From NCBI GenBank assembly GCA_023653785.1, contig JAMKCH010051458.1:1-64000 (forward strand): a stretch of 64,000 nucleotides of DNA. Direction: 5' to 3'. The DNA is from Ophioderma brevispina (lineage: Eukaryota > Echinodermata > Ophiuroidea > Amphilepidida > Ophiodermatidae). The notes below the pieces were generated by a model. The model was not told where the DNA came from. It saw only the letters and a program-made list of their open reading frames with translations, and did no database searches. The first letter of the stretch is position 1. Every line of letters begins with the position of its first letter. The position numbers were made by a program, and so were the translations under genes. Shown here in pieces: positions 36,703 to 49,227 of the stretch.

Positions 36703-39700
36703 CCTGTAATTACACAGGGCAAACAACTTCAGGACATGGTATAAATTAATGTCACAACGTTACAACTCAATAAATTAGGACTTCTTCAAACTCTGAAGTT
36801 GAAAAGTGTAAGAGGTACATGAACACGATAATTGACCAAAACCAATTTCCGCAAGAATGCGTGTGTACATAACCGCCACCCTTTGGGGTCAAATTTACAG
36901 TCATTATTACTCGTGAAATCCCCATGATCCATCGGTGGCAGAATGAGATGAGACGAACTCACGCCTCGGGGGCTTCTTGATGCAAGACTTGTCTCTTCAA
37001 TACTACTACCTTCACTGTTATAAGTGTGGGAACTACGGTAAGGCCAAGATCTAACCGCTTTTCCCTACCAAGTTTGCCCAAGGCATCTTAAGCCCGGTGT
37101 TCGAGAAGTGTGCTCCGCGGGTTCCTCGTACGTCCGTTTTGTCCTACCACTGGTTTCTAAGGAAATGACCGTTAGAATTGCGCCTCTTACAATCAGGTGA
37201 TTGGCTAAACTATGTGTTTTTCTTTTCCTTTAAAAACTAAAAAGATTGTGTATTCAGCATTTTGGGTCCAAGGGAAATATTTCGTTATTGGCATATCTAA
37301 ATTATATTGTCTTATTGGAAATTCTTCAGTTTTTTTGGCTACCGCATTTTTTTCATGACTCTGTTTTTTTTTAATTAAAAAGTGCTGACGATCAGTCATG
37401 AAAGTTTTTCTTCTGCAAACTCGCTTCGCCAACCATTCGCCGGTTGAGTGCGCAATCATTACAAATTTAACGGTTTCACTTGTCCATCTTTACCCATATC
37501 GCCCTTTCCCTCTCTTTTCCTACTCCCTTTCTTGTTCTCCTTTTCCCGATAGGCTGGGATGACCTGTTATGGTATGATAATCAGGTGTTTCACTAGCGTT
37601 AGGGTTTTAACCACATATCACATACAAAACATTTTATTTGTAAAGTATAGACATTGTAAAAGTTTCTCACCCATGCATGCCATCCCATGTGGAACCCTGC
37701 AAGTTGGAAGCTCGCATGAAATATGTATAAATCTTAACACTTAAGTGGGTTTTCACTCCCGTTAGTGCCCAAGGGGGGGGGGAGTCCATCCCCCCTAAGG
37801 AAACCACTTTCCCGGGGGAATTTTTTAACGAAATTTATACCACATGTGAAGGGTCATACGACAACCCCAAATCAGCAATAAAAAATGAAATTTGTTATTT
37901 TGGCTGCAAATTAGGGGCAAAACATTGTTTTCAAAACACGCGAAAATTGGGCAAAAAGACGGAAATTTCAAATTAGCCTTGCGCTTACATCAAACATTTT
38001 GAAAACTTATTTTATGTTGATATATATTCTAGAAGACCCAAATTACATATATTTAACACAAAACCGGCAGCTTTAGGGAATCCTGTATTTTTTACGGGTG
38101 TTGCAAAATACACGTCATTTTCCCATAGAGTTTGTACAGTAACGGTTTAGCAACGTCCACGATGAAATTGTTTGTTTTCAGCACATAAAGGGTTAATTAT
38201 TTTTAATGTTACTAATAATTGTTTACTTACATGTATGTGTGAACTTATATCAGCCAAAAAAATCGCTTTGGTTCTTTGATTTTTAAAAATATTCTCAGAT
38301 GACTTCCGTTACCCCCACTAATTAACTCATTAACGGTTTGGCCGATTTTAATTATTTTGGTATGAAAAGAAGCGCATTTAAAAGTCAGACAATTACAAAA
38401 AAATTTCGGCGCAAAAAATCCCACGCGTAAAGCGGCCAGCGCGAAAACAAATTTTGGGGGTCCATAGGACCCCCCACCCCGGTCACTTCAGTGTTAATGT
38501 TCTTGGTGCATGCCCTATGTAGCTCACTGTTATCACGATAATACCATATTCTTACAATAATGTCTTAATTTTTCAGGGCGCATTAGCTCGTTTTGGTTGT
38601 CATGGTTTATCCAAAGTCGTGACCAAAATAGGTTTCTTAATCTTACGCCAATAATTATTTGATATAGAATGTGCACGTTGTTTCAAATTATATACAACAA
38701 GAAAAACGATTCCATATGTTAATAATTAATATTATTAATAATTGTTGGAAATATCTACTATGTAGAGGATAATTTAATGAGTTTTCAATTCTACTTAAAT
38801 CGATTTACCGTTTTGACACACCTTGAATTTGCAGCACAATAATCACATCAGTAAACGGTGTGAATCATTCAGGAATAATCCATTTAAAATAGCAATCGTT
38901 CAAAAAGTGTATTAATTTGACAGGTATTAATTGACTTTAGTAAAAAAGATTAAGGCTTGAAAGAAGTGTTCCTTTGGGTAAAATTTGTGCGTGAGAATGC
39001 TCGAAGCGACATCACTTGCAAGACAGAGCGAGCCAAAATGATCTTTAAATGAAACTCTGGTCGTGCGTTTCAAATCCATATATATACTTTTAAAACTGAA
39101 AAGTCTCTCGTGCGTAGCCTCCTTGATACTTCCTAAAGGCATATTACTTGTTCCCAAATACTGTAAGCGCTTCCTTTTGTCAACTGAATTCAGCTATTTA
39201 ACAATATCTGATACTTTATTCTTGTTTATATTTGATTATTTTGGTGTTTTGTCTGAGTATTTTGACCATCGGGTATTTGAAAAATTGCTTTATTTCGTGT
39301 GCGTGTGACAAAGTGTATAGGTAAAACAGTTGTGCATGGCGTCGATGTTTACTCTATGTAGTAGATACACCTTAAAGTATCATGAAATCTTTAGTTTTCA
39401 TGTAACCGATGCTACTCAGAAAATTAATATCCTCAAGCCGTTACATTGGTAAAAACCCACTCTTTGGTTTCCCTCCTACATCTACATACCTCTTTTCACT
39501 ATCAAACACTCTTTGCTTTTTCGAGTATTGTGACTTCAAAAGCGCGCTATGCTCAATCCTTATGTCACACTGTTCTCCCCATCGGCTATCCGTCACTCCC
39601 ACCGTACGATGAGATCCGTGTACCTTTTGTTTAAACTCACCATTTTTAGGTCAACCATACAGTCATTTCGCAGATATGTTTCGGTGTCAAATAACATCAA

Positions 39701-40881
39701 ACAATGACGTTTTGGCGGACACATTTTTGTACAAAGAATTGGTCAAAATGGATTGCCGTTAACCTGATCAAAACAATAACTGGAAAATGAACGGTTTCTC
39801 TTTTTTTTTTTGTTCAACTGTCCGTTTGCCCAGAGTGAAATGATATCGAGTGATGGAGTATTAATTTCCCAGTATGGTCGAGTTTTAATGGCTGTTCCTT
39901 TCATTTTTGCTTTAAATGATTTATCATCCTCAATTAGTGACAGGTTTTGATGATTCAAACCCTATTTGGGATATTAACAACGGTAATAGGCCTAAGTAGA
40001 TTACACAGTTTGTTCACAGATGACCAATTAAGCAATTTTTGTTTAAAATGATGTGCTATATAGGATACCATTATGTCCATTAAATGACAAACGGAAAGAA
40101 TAGTATACAGAATCATATCGTTTTGATATTTAAAAAAAATCTACTTATTGTTTATAATGATTTGACAGATATGCAGTGCATTAAAACGTGGTTTTATGTT
40201 TATTTTGGCCATTAAGTGAAGTTACACACGCTTGTCTTTTGTGATGTTACAAAATTAAGGGATCGATCAGGATTTTGTGGAAAAATGATATTACACACTT
40301 GTGTCTTCAACACCAAGCTGCCAAAATGACCCTTTACCGCCACACCAAATACAATCAAGTAATTCTAATTTCTGAAGTACACTTACCTTAATTCAAAATT
40401 CTTATCACATCAAACAATGATCCGCGTATGAAACCCATTTCTTCAGTTTTGAATTAATTTGACCCACATGTTTCTTTGTGAAATTACGTAGAAAAATCGC
40501 CAAAAAATCACAGAGTTTTATGGGTGCTTTTTTGCATCAAAAGAAACACAACACCAAATTAACCTTAATTTTCTTTATTCCCAATTCCAGAAAAATATTA
40601 TTTTTCGGGGGGGGGGGGAGTCAAACAAATACAAAGAGGGGGTATATACGTATAATGATGCAACGAATCCTAATCCTTTTCACTAAGCACAGTGATATCC
40701 ATTCATATACCAGAAATGCCCAGAAATGCAAACAAATTTGTTACAACGTTGGTCCGCATCTCCATTAAATTCACTGGTCCTTAATCTGTAATTCACTCGA
40801 TAACTCTATATATTATTAAATAGTACATGGGGAAATGTAATTAATGTTTTGGTTTAGTTTTTTTATATACAATTTTGACAC
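36703..40881. other. AT-rich stretch without supported genes
   Basis: No repeat family dominates. A G-run followed by a C-run near 37770-37795 and another CG-rich patch at 38420-38480 stand out. Frames at 38927-39634 are short and overlap on both strands. A G-run of ~10 occurs at 40609. Confidence 0.35.
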
Positions 40882-41672
40882 CAATGTTTTTCCAATACAG
40901 AATTTCATGGAGAATCTGAAATCATGGGTGTCATTTTTTAAAATGTGTTCTTGGGTGTTTGATAAGGGGGCAAAATGTATACAGGGGTAAACAATAAAAG
41001 TGTTTAAATTGTTTTAAAATGTATACAAATCTGTTCGTTTGCTCATAAGGTTTCTTAAAAGGCATAGTTTGCCATATTTACGACCTATTGTTTTAGTATA
41101 TACAATAGGCTCAAGAAAGTTCAAGGTCATTATTTATAGAATGGTCCGATTTTGTTGAAACTGGTTTTAAATCGTTCATTGGGTCATACTAAATAAGAAA
41201 ATGTATATAGATTCTATGTTTCACCTTTCAAAGTGAGACTTCTACAGATATGATTAGTGGTCTCCCATAGACCCTGTGGACCACGGCCATATTTGCCCTC
41301 TTAATTATCATCAAAACGTCATTGACAACGCGACTTGTATATTTTAGGCTTCTATATAGCGAGGCGAACAATTTGGCACCATTTTTAAAACAAACCGTTG
41401 AATCTGAAGTTTTTACCCCCAGTGTGACCTTGAACCCGTTTTGCCTTGTAACTCTTTTACTATAACCCTCAGGTAGGGCAAACTATACCTTTCTGTAATC
41501 CTTGAAAGGTACTGAGCATGATGGTATACTTTAAAACACATTTGCTCCATTTTATATTTTGACCCCTGTATAAACCTTGCCCCCTAGAATTCATCCAAGA
41601 ACACATTTAAAAAAATGACACCCATGATTTTTGGAATCCTCATACAATTTTGATTTAGAAAAACCTTGGTTG
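40882..41672. mobile_element. Foldback element, ~250-bp arms
   Basis: The left end (AATGTTTTTCCAATACAG, then GAAATCATGGGTGTCATTTT, TGTGTTCTTGGGTG, GGGGCAAAATGTATACAGGG) is mirrored on the right (CCCCTGTATAAACCTTGCCC, ATCCAAGAACACATTT, AAAATGACACCCATGATTTT, AAAAACCTTGG). The centre (~41090-41440) is not obviously palindromic. Strings such as TTTGGAATCC and GACCCCTGTATAAACC are shared with the 54-kb foldback family, so this is a relative with different ends. No coding capacity. Confidence 0.7.
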
Positions 41673-42892
41673 CAAGATTGTATATGAAATTTTCACAAAA
41701 ATACAATTCCACATGTACTATACTTCTTAAAGCTCGATATTCTTATCATTCAGTACTTGACAATCAGTTTGCTCCCAGTGTGTGCGTTTTAATATTTTAT
41801 GCATCAACTCATCTCATCCTTTGCTCATTCATAAAGATTCTGTTTTTTAACCGCAACTTCTTTGCTTTTCTTATGTTTCCCGTCCTGACTTGCGTTTGTG
41901 TCGTCCTCTGTTATGTCATTTGTTTGTTTAGTTTACCTTTCTTTTTCAACTTATTTCTTAGGTTCTTTTATTCCTCTCGAGGGTAGGACCAAATAAAAGC
42001 TCTTTCGAGTTTACTTGATTTCTCCCCTTACATCTTCCACGCCCCTTCCCCATTTATTATTCGTTTCCATATGCAGAATTTCATTTATTGATGCTAATTA
42101 GCTAATTAGCATAAACACGTCATGGCCGATTTGAATTTTGTTACCACCAAAATATGCGCAACTGATATTTAGGCAATTACATAATATTAGGCAAAATAAT
42201 TTAGCGTTAAAACATAGCGCGTGAAAAACAAAAACTCTTGGTCCCCTTAAGTTATTAAGTGTTAATCCGTGATGTAATGAGGTACACCTATTGGTATTGA
42301 CCAATTCCCTTGGCACAGTTCAGTAGCTTTAACTCACCAGTGTGTTAAGAAAACACACACACTCTCTCTCTCTCTTGTTTTTGGGTATGATATCTAATAC
42401 CCAGAACAAACAAATGTAATTCACTGTCAACACTTGTAATAACTTCCTCAACGTGGCAACTGTGGTCCTTATGGACTGATTATTGTAGCTCAAAAGTGAT
42501 ACCAATATTCGCCGCGGCCAGATTCGTAAGAGAGAAATAAGACTAGTAATAACACTTCTTTTATCAGACTTGGTAACAACCAAGTCTGTGCTTTCAATCA
42601 ATCAATCTTTATTTATTCATCATATATGAATACAGCAAAATCATAGACCGAATAGTTAATGTTAAATAAGCAATGAAGTACAGTGCACAATTTACGTTGG
42701 TTTTACAATCATTAAACAAAAATATTTCACATAACAGTAAAGATGACATGATGATATATAGTAAATTGAATTTCAAAGAGGTATATACTGGATATACCAG
42801 AGAAAATGTACTTAAAAAGCAAGCAACAGTAAAGTTGTATTATAACCGGTACCAATGGGGGACCGAGATCATGCTAAACGCAGGGCCTGGGT
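41673..42892. other. AT-rich stretch to the start of the tRNA array
   Basis: A (CT)n tract lies at about 42357-42374. The 106-codon plus frame at 41666-41986 is rich in F, L, C and S as expected from T-rich DNA. No gene supported. Confidence 0.4.
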
Positions 42893-43361
42893 CACATTGG
42901 CAAGAAAGCCACTTTTAAGGTACTGTTTATGAAGATTAGTTTGTTATTCAGATGTACTTTTGTGGCTTGTGTATCATCTTAACACAAAATTAGCGATGTT
43001 ATTATTTTTTGATTGTTCTTTATATGTGTACTGTCAAAATTAGCAGTTACAAAATTTCTCTCCCCGGGACCCTCGAACCGGAACTCTTGATGACCCTCAT
43101 CCGTTTAGGAGAGTGTAGAGTCGCAATCGCTGTCCATATTCGGCTACGGAGACGATCGAGCAGTTATGCCCTTGGGAAATGATATAGACAAGGTAATCTT
43201 GCATGGAACACACAGCATTTTAAACCGTCATTTACACAAAAAAACTACCTTTTAAGGGTATTTTTTTGTTGAAGCATTATTTCTGGTTTTGCAGATGTCA
43301 TTTTGTGGCTTGTGTATCTTTACAAAAAGGATGTTATCTCTTTTTTTATTCCTTTAACGGG
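42893..43361 (-). repeat. Isolated first unit of the tRNA-Arg array
   Basis: The unit begins ACATTGGCAAGAAAGCC, then has the array spacer (TGTGGCTTGTGTATCATC, TAGCGATGTTATTATTTTTT, GTGTACTGTCAAAATTAGCA), the tRNA-like gene at 43058-43154 (minus), its 5' flank (CTTGGGAAATGATATAGACA AGGTAATCTTGCATGGAACA) and the next spacer. It breaks off into a G-run at about 43360. The array resumes at ~48362 with almost the same starting words. Confidence 0.8.
43058..43154 (-). tRNA. tRNA-Arg(UCU)-like copy 1, degenerate
   Basis: Read on the minus strand it starts CGTCTCCGTAGC and ends near GTTCCGGTTCGAGGGTCCC GG, with the intron-like CTCTCCTAAACGG in the middle. The D arm is damaged (GCCGAATATGGACAGCG instead of GCGCAATGGATAGCGC) and the anticodon arm reads GACTCTAC. 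Probably a pseudogene, or a functional copy hidden by consensus errors. Confidence 0.5.
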
Positions 43362-44099
43362 GGGGGGGGGGGGGGGTGTAGTGTCAAATTGAGTTAGGGA
43401 CGCACCATTTGAGCTTCAAGGGGGGGGGGGGGGTTGGAAAGTTTTCTAAAAAAAACTTCATCCACGCCGAATCACATATGAGCAAAAAAAAAAAACTTCT
43501 CCTGCTCCCATTAAAAAAACAAAACTTTACCCGCACTTAATAAAGGGTTAAAAAAAAACTTGCCCTGTGTACCCACAGAAAAAAAACCTGCCCCACCTGT
43601 TACTTACGCGTTACGTTTACGTTGGAAAATATATGATTAAACCATAAATGTTGCAATTTTTTTCCGCGCTACTACGCGCGGTTTTAATAATTACAGACCT
43701 AATTTCAGTGTTGGGCCTTCTCTGGTTGAGCACATTTGTCATTGAACGGTTCCAGAGACCAATCTTGTACTAGCCTTTACGCATGTCATTAAACAGGCCC
43801 GTGCACCAACCTTATGTGTTTCTTCATTCAACAATTAGCCTTACACCAGTTTTCAGTCTGTTATCAAGTAGCTAATATTATTAATTTTAATTATAAATAA
43901 CTTGCAATTTTTAGCAATTGGTCCATCAACATTAAAGTAGAAATTTTAAAATGACTGAAAACTAAATACTCTCCAAATTTTTCGCCCGCACCCATCCCTC
44001 ACGCTTATGCGGGCACATTGCTGCATTGCGGCCCCTGACATCAGGAAAATTTGATTTTTTCTTTGCAAAACTTGGTCAATGATTTAAAATAATATTGTT
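43362..44099. repeat. G-runs and A-rich low-complexity junction
   Basis: Two G homopolymers (about 43362-43377 and 43420-43432) are followed by many A-runs up to ~43590. The remainder to 44.1 kb is AT-rich without a recognisable gene. This is where the tRNA array is interrupted. Confidence 0.6.
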
Positions 44100-45290
44100 A
44101 CAATCAATTTGCATGAGAAATGTGGTTTTGGAAAGGTGAACATTCAAGGTCACGCACTTTGCCGCACTCACTCCCGGCAGCTTGAATATAACGTACTACA
44201 TGATCCATTACACTCTTGCATAACAAATGTTACCGCATCAACTGTATTTGTACTTTTTAAGCATATAAATGTTTTCTATCAAAATTTGGCATGGGAAAAT
44301 GTGTTTTGGAAAGCACACATCGTGCAAGGGGTTCACGCTCGGACAGGGTGGACAACCCTCCCGCACCCACCCCGCACTTTATAAATATTCTATTGGCATT
44401 TGCAAGGCAGGCGTTTTTTAACTGTCGGTCGGGACTCTAACGTGCAAAATCATGTAAAAGGGACTCGTAAACGTGTGCAAATAACTGTAAAAAAACGTTG
44501 TTTTATTTTAAAATATTTTTACAGTGCAGGAAGTTTGCATGCCTGACCTCATGCTGGGCCTTATGCTTAATTAAAACAAAAACTTAACCCATAACTATAT
44601 GGTTTTTACTTTTAAAAACTGCTGATCATACCTATAAGCTATTTCTTTGTTTCTATAATTTTCATGGGAAAATGTGTTTTGGGAAAGCTTGATATACAAA
44701 ATCTCGAAGAACACTTTCTGTTTTATGCAAACAAAAAACTAACCCCATCACTATCTAATTTTACTTTTTAAAATGCTGATCATACCTATGTAATAAGACA
44801 TTAAAAGCAAATAATACTTATTCCATGTAAAGTAAACCACTTATCAAGTTGTTTTTCTATCAAATGTGGCATGGGGAATGTGTTTGGAAAGCGAATATTG
44901 GCAAGGGTTCCCGCGCTTTGCGCGGGAGGGGAACCCCCCCCCCGACACAGCTTGATAAACGAAATCTCCAAGAACATTTAATGCTTATTCAACAAAATTA
45001 AACCCACCAACTATATATTTTTACTTTTTTAAAAATGCTGATCATACGGTCTATAATTATAAGCATTCAAAAGCATATACACATGTTGAGTGAAACACTT
45101 ATCAAGTGTGTTTTCTAACAAATTTGGCATTGGGAAAAGTGTTTTGAATTGCAAGGGTTTCCCGCTTAGGCGCAGGAGGGGGACACCCCCTCCCGCAACC
45201 CACCCCCGGGATCGCTTGCTAACAAGCTCTCCATAACATTTTAGGGCTTAATCAAACAAAACTTAACCAAACACACACACAAAAAATATT
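44100..45290 (+). repeat. Tandem repeat with GC palindrome, block 1
   Basis: Copies start near 44108, 44283, 44661, 44868 and 45124, each with a TTGGCATGGGAAAATGTGTT-like opening followed by TTGGAAAGC and ATTGCAAGGGTTCCCGC. A GC palindrome follows (GCGCGGGAGGGGAACCCCC and CTCCCGCACCCACCCC), then AGCTTGATA, CTCCAAGAACA, AACTTAACCCA and TTTAAAAATGCTGATCATAC. Spacing is irregular (roughly 175-380 bases) and the copy at 44661 lacks the GC part. Frames reading WENVF or similar arise from the ATGGGAAAATGTGTTTT core in one frame and are not evidence of a protein. Confidence 0.7.
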
Positions 45291-46119
45291 TTCTTTTAAA
45301 CTGTTTGATGCATCCCGCTATAACATTGTCCCCGACCGAACAGTTTCGGACGGGGATCTATAAAATGACAGCGTCCGTTTTTCGTCCGTCTGTATACTCA
45401 TGTCACTGGGTTTAAACATTATTTATCTGAGTTCCGTAAGGGCCACATAATCCACTTGGGTGTAAACAAGCGCGGTTGATGAGTTCTTGAACAGTATTAG
45501 ATTTTGGGCAGAAAATATGCTAATTAAGTATCGTAGTTTGCATAATTTTTAAAAATTCTCCTGCAGGGCCTTTGTTCAAGTTTGTCCTGGAGTCGTAAAG
45601 GCGTATAGAGTACTTGGTGGAGAGGTGGGCCGGCTAAAAGTTCTCACCTGATTAGGGTTTTGGGCGTATTTTCGGTGGGGCGGGCACATTGCGTATGCAA
45701 TGAGTAATTAATATGAAAAAGCAGCGTATCACTAGATTTTCAAACGTGGGTACGTGTAGGGGGTCGGATCTCAAAATTCCTGGCCTGCATGAAAGATATA
45801 ATGGGGCACATTTTTTGCAATATGAAGTATGTGATATATGCGTCGGAGGATTCAAAGAGCTAATTAACATAATCATCATTGCTTGTAACTCTGAAACGGT
45901 ACTCGGATATGCAAAATTCCTTTCCTTCGCGAATGGACTACTATGCCAATAGGGGATATTGACAATATATGAAAGTATGTGGGATATATTCGGCGTATGT
46001 ATGCAAATGAGCTATTAACATTGCCCTAATTGCGATCCTCTGAAATGGTACGTCAGCCTGCAAAATTCCTGATCGCTAAAAAAAAACAACAACAACAAAA
46101 AAAAAATGAGACACTACTG
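45291..46119. other. Unrelated segment between repeat blocks
   Basis: No repeat copy or gene recognised. Includes a patch with CCGACCGAACAGTTTCGGAC and a CGTCCGTTTTTCGTCCGTCT string near 45330-45390. Frames at 45652-45952 overlap on both strands. Confidence 0.35.
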
Positions 46120-46800
46120 CCATAGGGGAGGGGGTGGGGTGTTGGCGGGGTGTTTTGGGAGGGTGTGGGGTGTGCCGGTGGTGGTTTGGGAAGGGTGTTT
46201 GTGTTTTTTGCAGGGGTGTTGGGGGGGTGTGTGTTGCGAGGGTTTGTTGGGGTTGATGTTTTGTGGGTTTAGCAGTTGTTGTTTGGTTGTTTTTTGTTGG
46301 TTGTGGGGAATTTTGTTTTTTGATTTGTAGGGAGTTTTTCAGTGGGTTGTTGTGTGAGAGGGTGGTTGTTGCCTGTTGTTGGGACAGGCATTGCGATGCT
46401 CTTGTGGAGGGGGCAGGGTGTTGCTGGGGTGTTGGGAGGGGTATGGTGTTGTGGGGTTGTTGGGGGGGGGAGTGGCGTGTGTTGGTGAAGGGAAGCGTGT
46501 TACGGGTATATGGGGGGTGGGGTTGCGGGGGGTTGGGGTGTTAGGGAGGGGGGTGGGGTGGATTTGCCGGGGGGGGGTGTTTGTTCCAGAGTGTGTTTGG
46601 GGAGGAGGTGGGTGTTTCGGTGGGGGGTGGGGTGTTGCGGTGGTTGGTTGGGGAGAGTTGTTGGTGTGGTGTTGTTTATGGTGGGGCCTGTTGGGGAGGG
46701 GGGTGGGGGTGTGGGTGCTGGTGTTTGGGGCGGGTGGGTTTAGTGCGCGGGTTAAGGGGTGGGGTGGGTGTTTTGGTGGGTATTGGGGAGGGTGGGTGTT
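46120..46800. repeat. GT-rich strand-asymmetric tract
   Basis: For ~680 bases the plus strand is almost only G and T, with many GGGG runs (GGGGTGTTGGCGGGGTGTTT and similar) and very little A or C. G-run spacing would allow many G-quadruplexes on the plus strand. The composition keeps several frames open (46339-46863 minus, 46376-46870 plus), giving glycine/valine-rich or proline/threonine-rich translations that I treat as artefacts. Confidence 0.85.
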
Positions 46801-46894
46801 TGTAGTCGTCTTTATCCTCCTGCTTAGTGATGGCGACATTTGGCGGGGACATCTTTTACGCATCGCGTAAATAGAGTTTGCCTTGTTTTCACAT

Positions 46895-47800
46895 TGTTTC
46901 CATCAAATTTTGCATGGGAAAATGTTTTTTTGGAAAGCGAATTTTCAAGGGTTCCCGCTCGCGCGGAGGGTGATACCCCCTCCCGCACCCACCCCGACAG
47001 CTTGAATATAAGAACTCTCCATGAACACTTTAATATGCTTAGTTCAAACCACAACAACCCATCCTATTTAAACATGCTAATCAACCTATATTTGAATTGA
47101 ACCCCTTATAAATTTAAAATTTGGTTCTATAAATTCATCAGGAAAAATGTATTTTGGAAAGCAATATTGCAAGGGTTTCCTGCGGCTTCCGCAGGAGGGG
47201 AATACCCCTCCACACCCACCCCCCCACAGCTTGATATCAAATTCTGCATGAACACTTTATCTTATTCAAACTATACTAAATCACTATATTTGGTACTTTT
47301 TAAAAATGCTAACAAAACTATCATTTTAAGTGACCACTATAAATTTCAAGTGTTTCTATCAAATGCACCATGGGAAAATGTGTTTTGAAAGTACATATTG
47401 CAATGGTTCTGGCTTCGCGCAGAGGGGACCACCCCTCCGCACCCCCCCCTGACAGCGTATATACAAACTTTGATCATACTATAACATATTCAAATTGTTT
47501 TCCAATAAATTTGATGGGAAAATGGTTTTTGGGGAAAGCCGACATACTTATACACTATACCCCTCGCGCTCCCCCCCCGCCAGACCAGTTTTATATCAAC
47601 TCCGCCATAACACTTTAATGCTTAATATTATTCAAACCAAACTTAACCCATCAACTATAGTTTTACTATTAAAACTGATCATACCATAAGCATTTAACGT
47701 TAACCCATTCAGAAATTTCACAAATTGTTTTTATATCATTTGCATTGGAAATGTGTTGGGGAAAGCAAAGATTGCAAAGGTTCTGGGCAAAACCCTCCCT
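46895..47800 (+). repeat. Tandem repeat with GC palindrome, block 2
   Basis: Continuation of block 1 beyond the GT tract: copies open near 46907, 47140, 47366, 47511 and 47742 (TTTGCATGGGAAAATGTTTT and similar), each followed by GTTCCCGCTCGCGCGGAGGG or a variant and a CCCACCCC string. Spacing here is about 145-235 bases. Confidence 0.7.
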
Positions 47801-48235
47801 TCTGGCAACACAACCCTGTGCGCTATCTGCAAAGTGCCATGACTATTTATACTAAAACCCCCGACCTAAACCAAACCAAAAAACCCCGGCTCCATATGCA
47901 GGGCCTAACATAAAAAAAAAAACATGACCAAATGAGACAACCCCCGCCACCAAAAAAAAAAAACACGTCCCAAGTAGGACCAAAAAAAATTCCAGTAGAC
48001 TTGAAGAAAAAAAACCTGCCTCCAAAAGCAACTAAAAAACAACTTTGCCCTCAACCCAACTTTCCAAAACCCCCCCCCTTGAAGTCTATTGGTGCGTCCC
48101 TTACAAAAGTTTGCAAAAACTTCCACAAAAAAAACTAAAAAGTTATTAAAAAAAAAAAAAAAAAAGGGGGGGCCCTTGTGAGCGGGGGCTTTCGAATAGC
48201 CATCTCAGCATATCCGTGGGCGCGGGGGGGAGTGG
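47801..48235. other. A-rich and C-rich low-complexity stretch
   Basis: Dominated by AAAAAAACC and CCCAAAA type text with an A-run of ~20 at 48148-48167 followed by a G-run. No gene. This is the right-hand edge of the interruption of the tRNA array. Confidence 0.5.
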
Positions 48236-48302
48236 GCTGTGCCGTTGTGGATTCCGAGAGTATAAAGCCAATGTGCGATCCATTGCGCTACTGGTAGACC
48301 AA
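48236..48302 (-). pseudogene. 5' half of a tRNA-Arg-like gene
   Basis: On the minus strand the segment reads GGTCTACCAGTAGCGCAATG GATCGCACATTGGC, which matches the acceptor and D arm of the array genes, followed by TTTATACTCTCGGAATCC. No B box follows, so only the 5' half is present, next to the low-complexity edge. Confidence 0.5.
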
Positions 48303-48526
48303 TGGCCGCCCAAGATAGACCATCCTCCCACCTCTCCTTCTCCTAAACGCACGGGCGGGGGTACATTGGCCAAAGAAACCTACTTTTAAGGTAATTATAA
48401 ATGAAGTTTAAGTTTGTTATTCAGCTGTACTTTTTTTTGCTAGTGTATAATTGTTAACAAAATAGCGATGTTATTATTTTTTTATTTCTTTCATAGGTGT
48501 AACTGTCAAATTACAGTTACAAATAT

Positions 48527-48623
48527 TCTCTCCGGCCGGGACCGAATCGGAACCTTTGAATACCCATCAGCCCCGTGTAGAGAGTAAAGTCCAAATGCGC
48601 TGTTCCATTGCGCTACCGGAGAC
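48527..48623 (-). tRNA. tRNA-Arg(UCU) array copy 3
   Basis: Minus strand: GTCTCCGGTAGCGCAATGG, anticodon arm GGACTTTACTC (one base short of the consensus GGACTTCTACTC), intron-like CTCTCTACACGGGGCTGATG, AAAGGTTCCGATTCGGTCCC. One-base indels in the acceptor and B box. Confidence 0.6.
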
Positions 48624-48886
48624 GATTCTAGGCAGTTGTTGCTGGGGACCTGGTCATATAGAGACAAGCTAATCTTGCATGGAACACACATTTAACCGTC
48701 CATTTACACAACACAAACCCAAACACCTTTTAAGTAATTTTATGCAGATTAAAAGTTTTTTGTTTTTGCGATGTCATTTTGTGGCTTGTGTATAATTTAA
48801 AAAAATAGCGCTGTCATTCGTTTTTTGATTTCTATTTAATATAATTAGGTGTCTGCAAAATTACAAGTTACAGTTACAACAATATT

Positions 48887-48975
48887 CATCTCGCCGTGAC
48901 GACCGGAAACTTTGAAACCATCAGCCCATTTAGGAGAGAAGAATTCCAAGGCGCTATCCATTGCGCTACGGAGAC
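48887..48975 (-). tRNA. tRNA-Arg(UCU) array copy 4
   Basis: Minus strand: GTCTCCGTAGCGCAATGGAT AGCGC is intact; the anticodon loop reads ATTCTT with UCU retained; intron-like CTCTCCTAAATGGGCTGATG. The B box is damaged (CCGGTCGTCACGG). Confidence 0.6.
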
Positions 48976-49227
48976 GATTCATAGCAGTCGTTGCTTTGGG
49001 GGGGAAAAAAAATGTCATATAGCCAAGCTAATCTTGCATGGAACACACATTTAACCGTCATTACACAAACAAAACTACCTTTTAGGTACATTTTAAATGG
49101 CAGATTAGTTGTTTTGGTCAGAAGGCATTTTGTGGCTTGGTGTATAATTTAACAAATAAGCGTATGTCATTCGTTTTTGATTTCTTTAATAGGTGTACTG
49201 GCAAATTACATTACAGTTACAATCTTC

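Noticed and set aside
46339..46870. Overlapping long frames of 164-174 codons on both strands
   Set aside because: The GT-only composition removes most stop codons. The translations are low-complexity (G/V/W-rich or P/T-rich) with no domain.
46840..47689. Recurring WENVF-type peptides in several frames
   Set aside because: They come from the repeated DNA word ATGGGAAAATGTGTTTT in one frame of a tandem repeat, not from a conserved protein.
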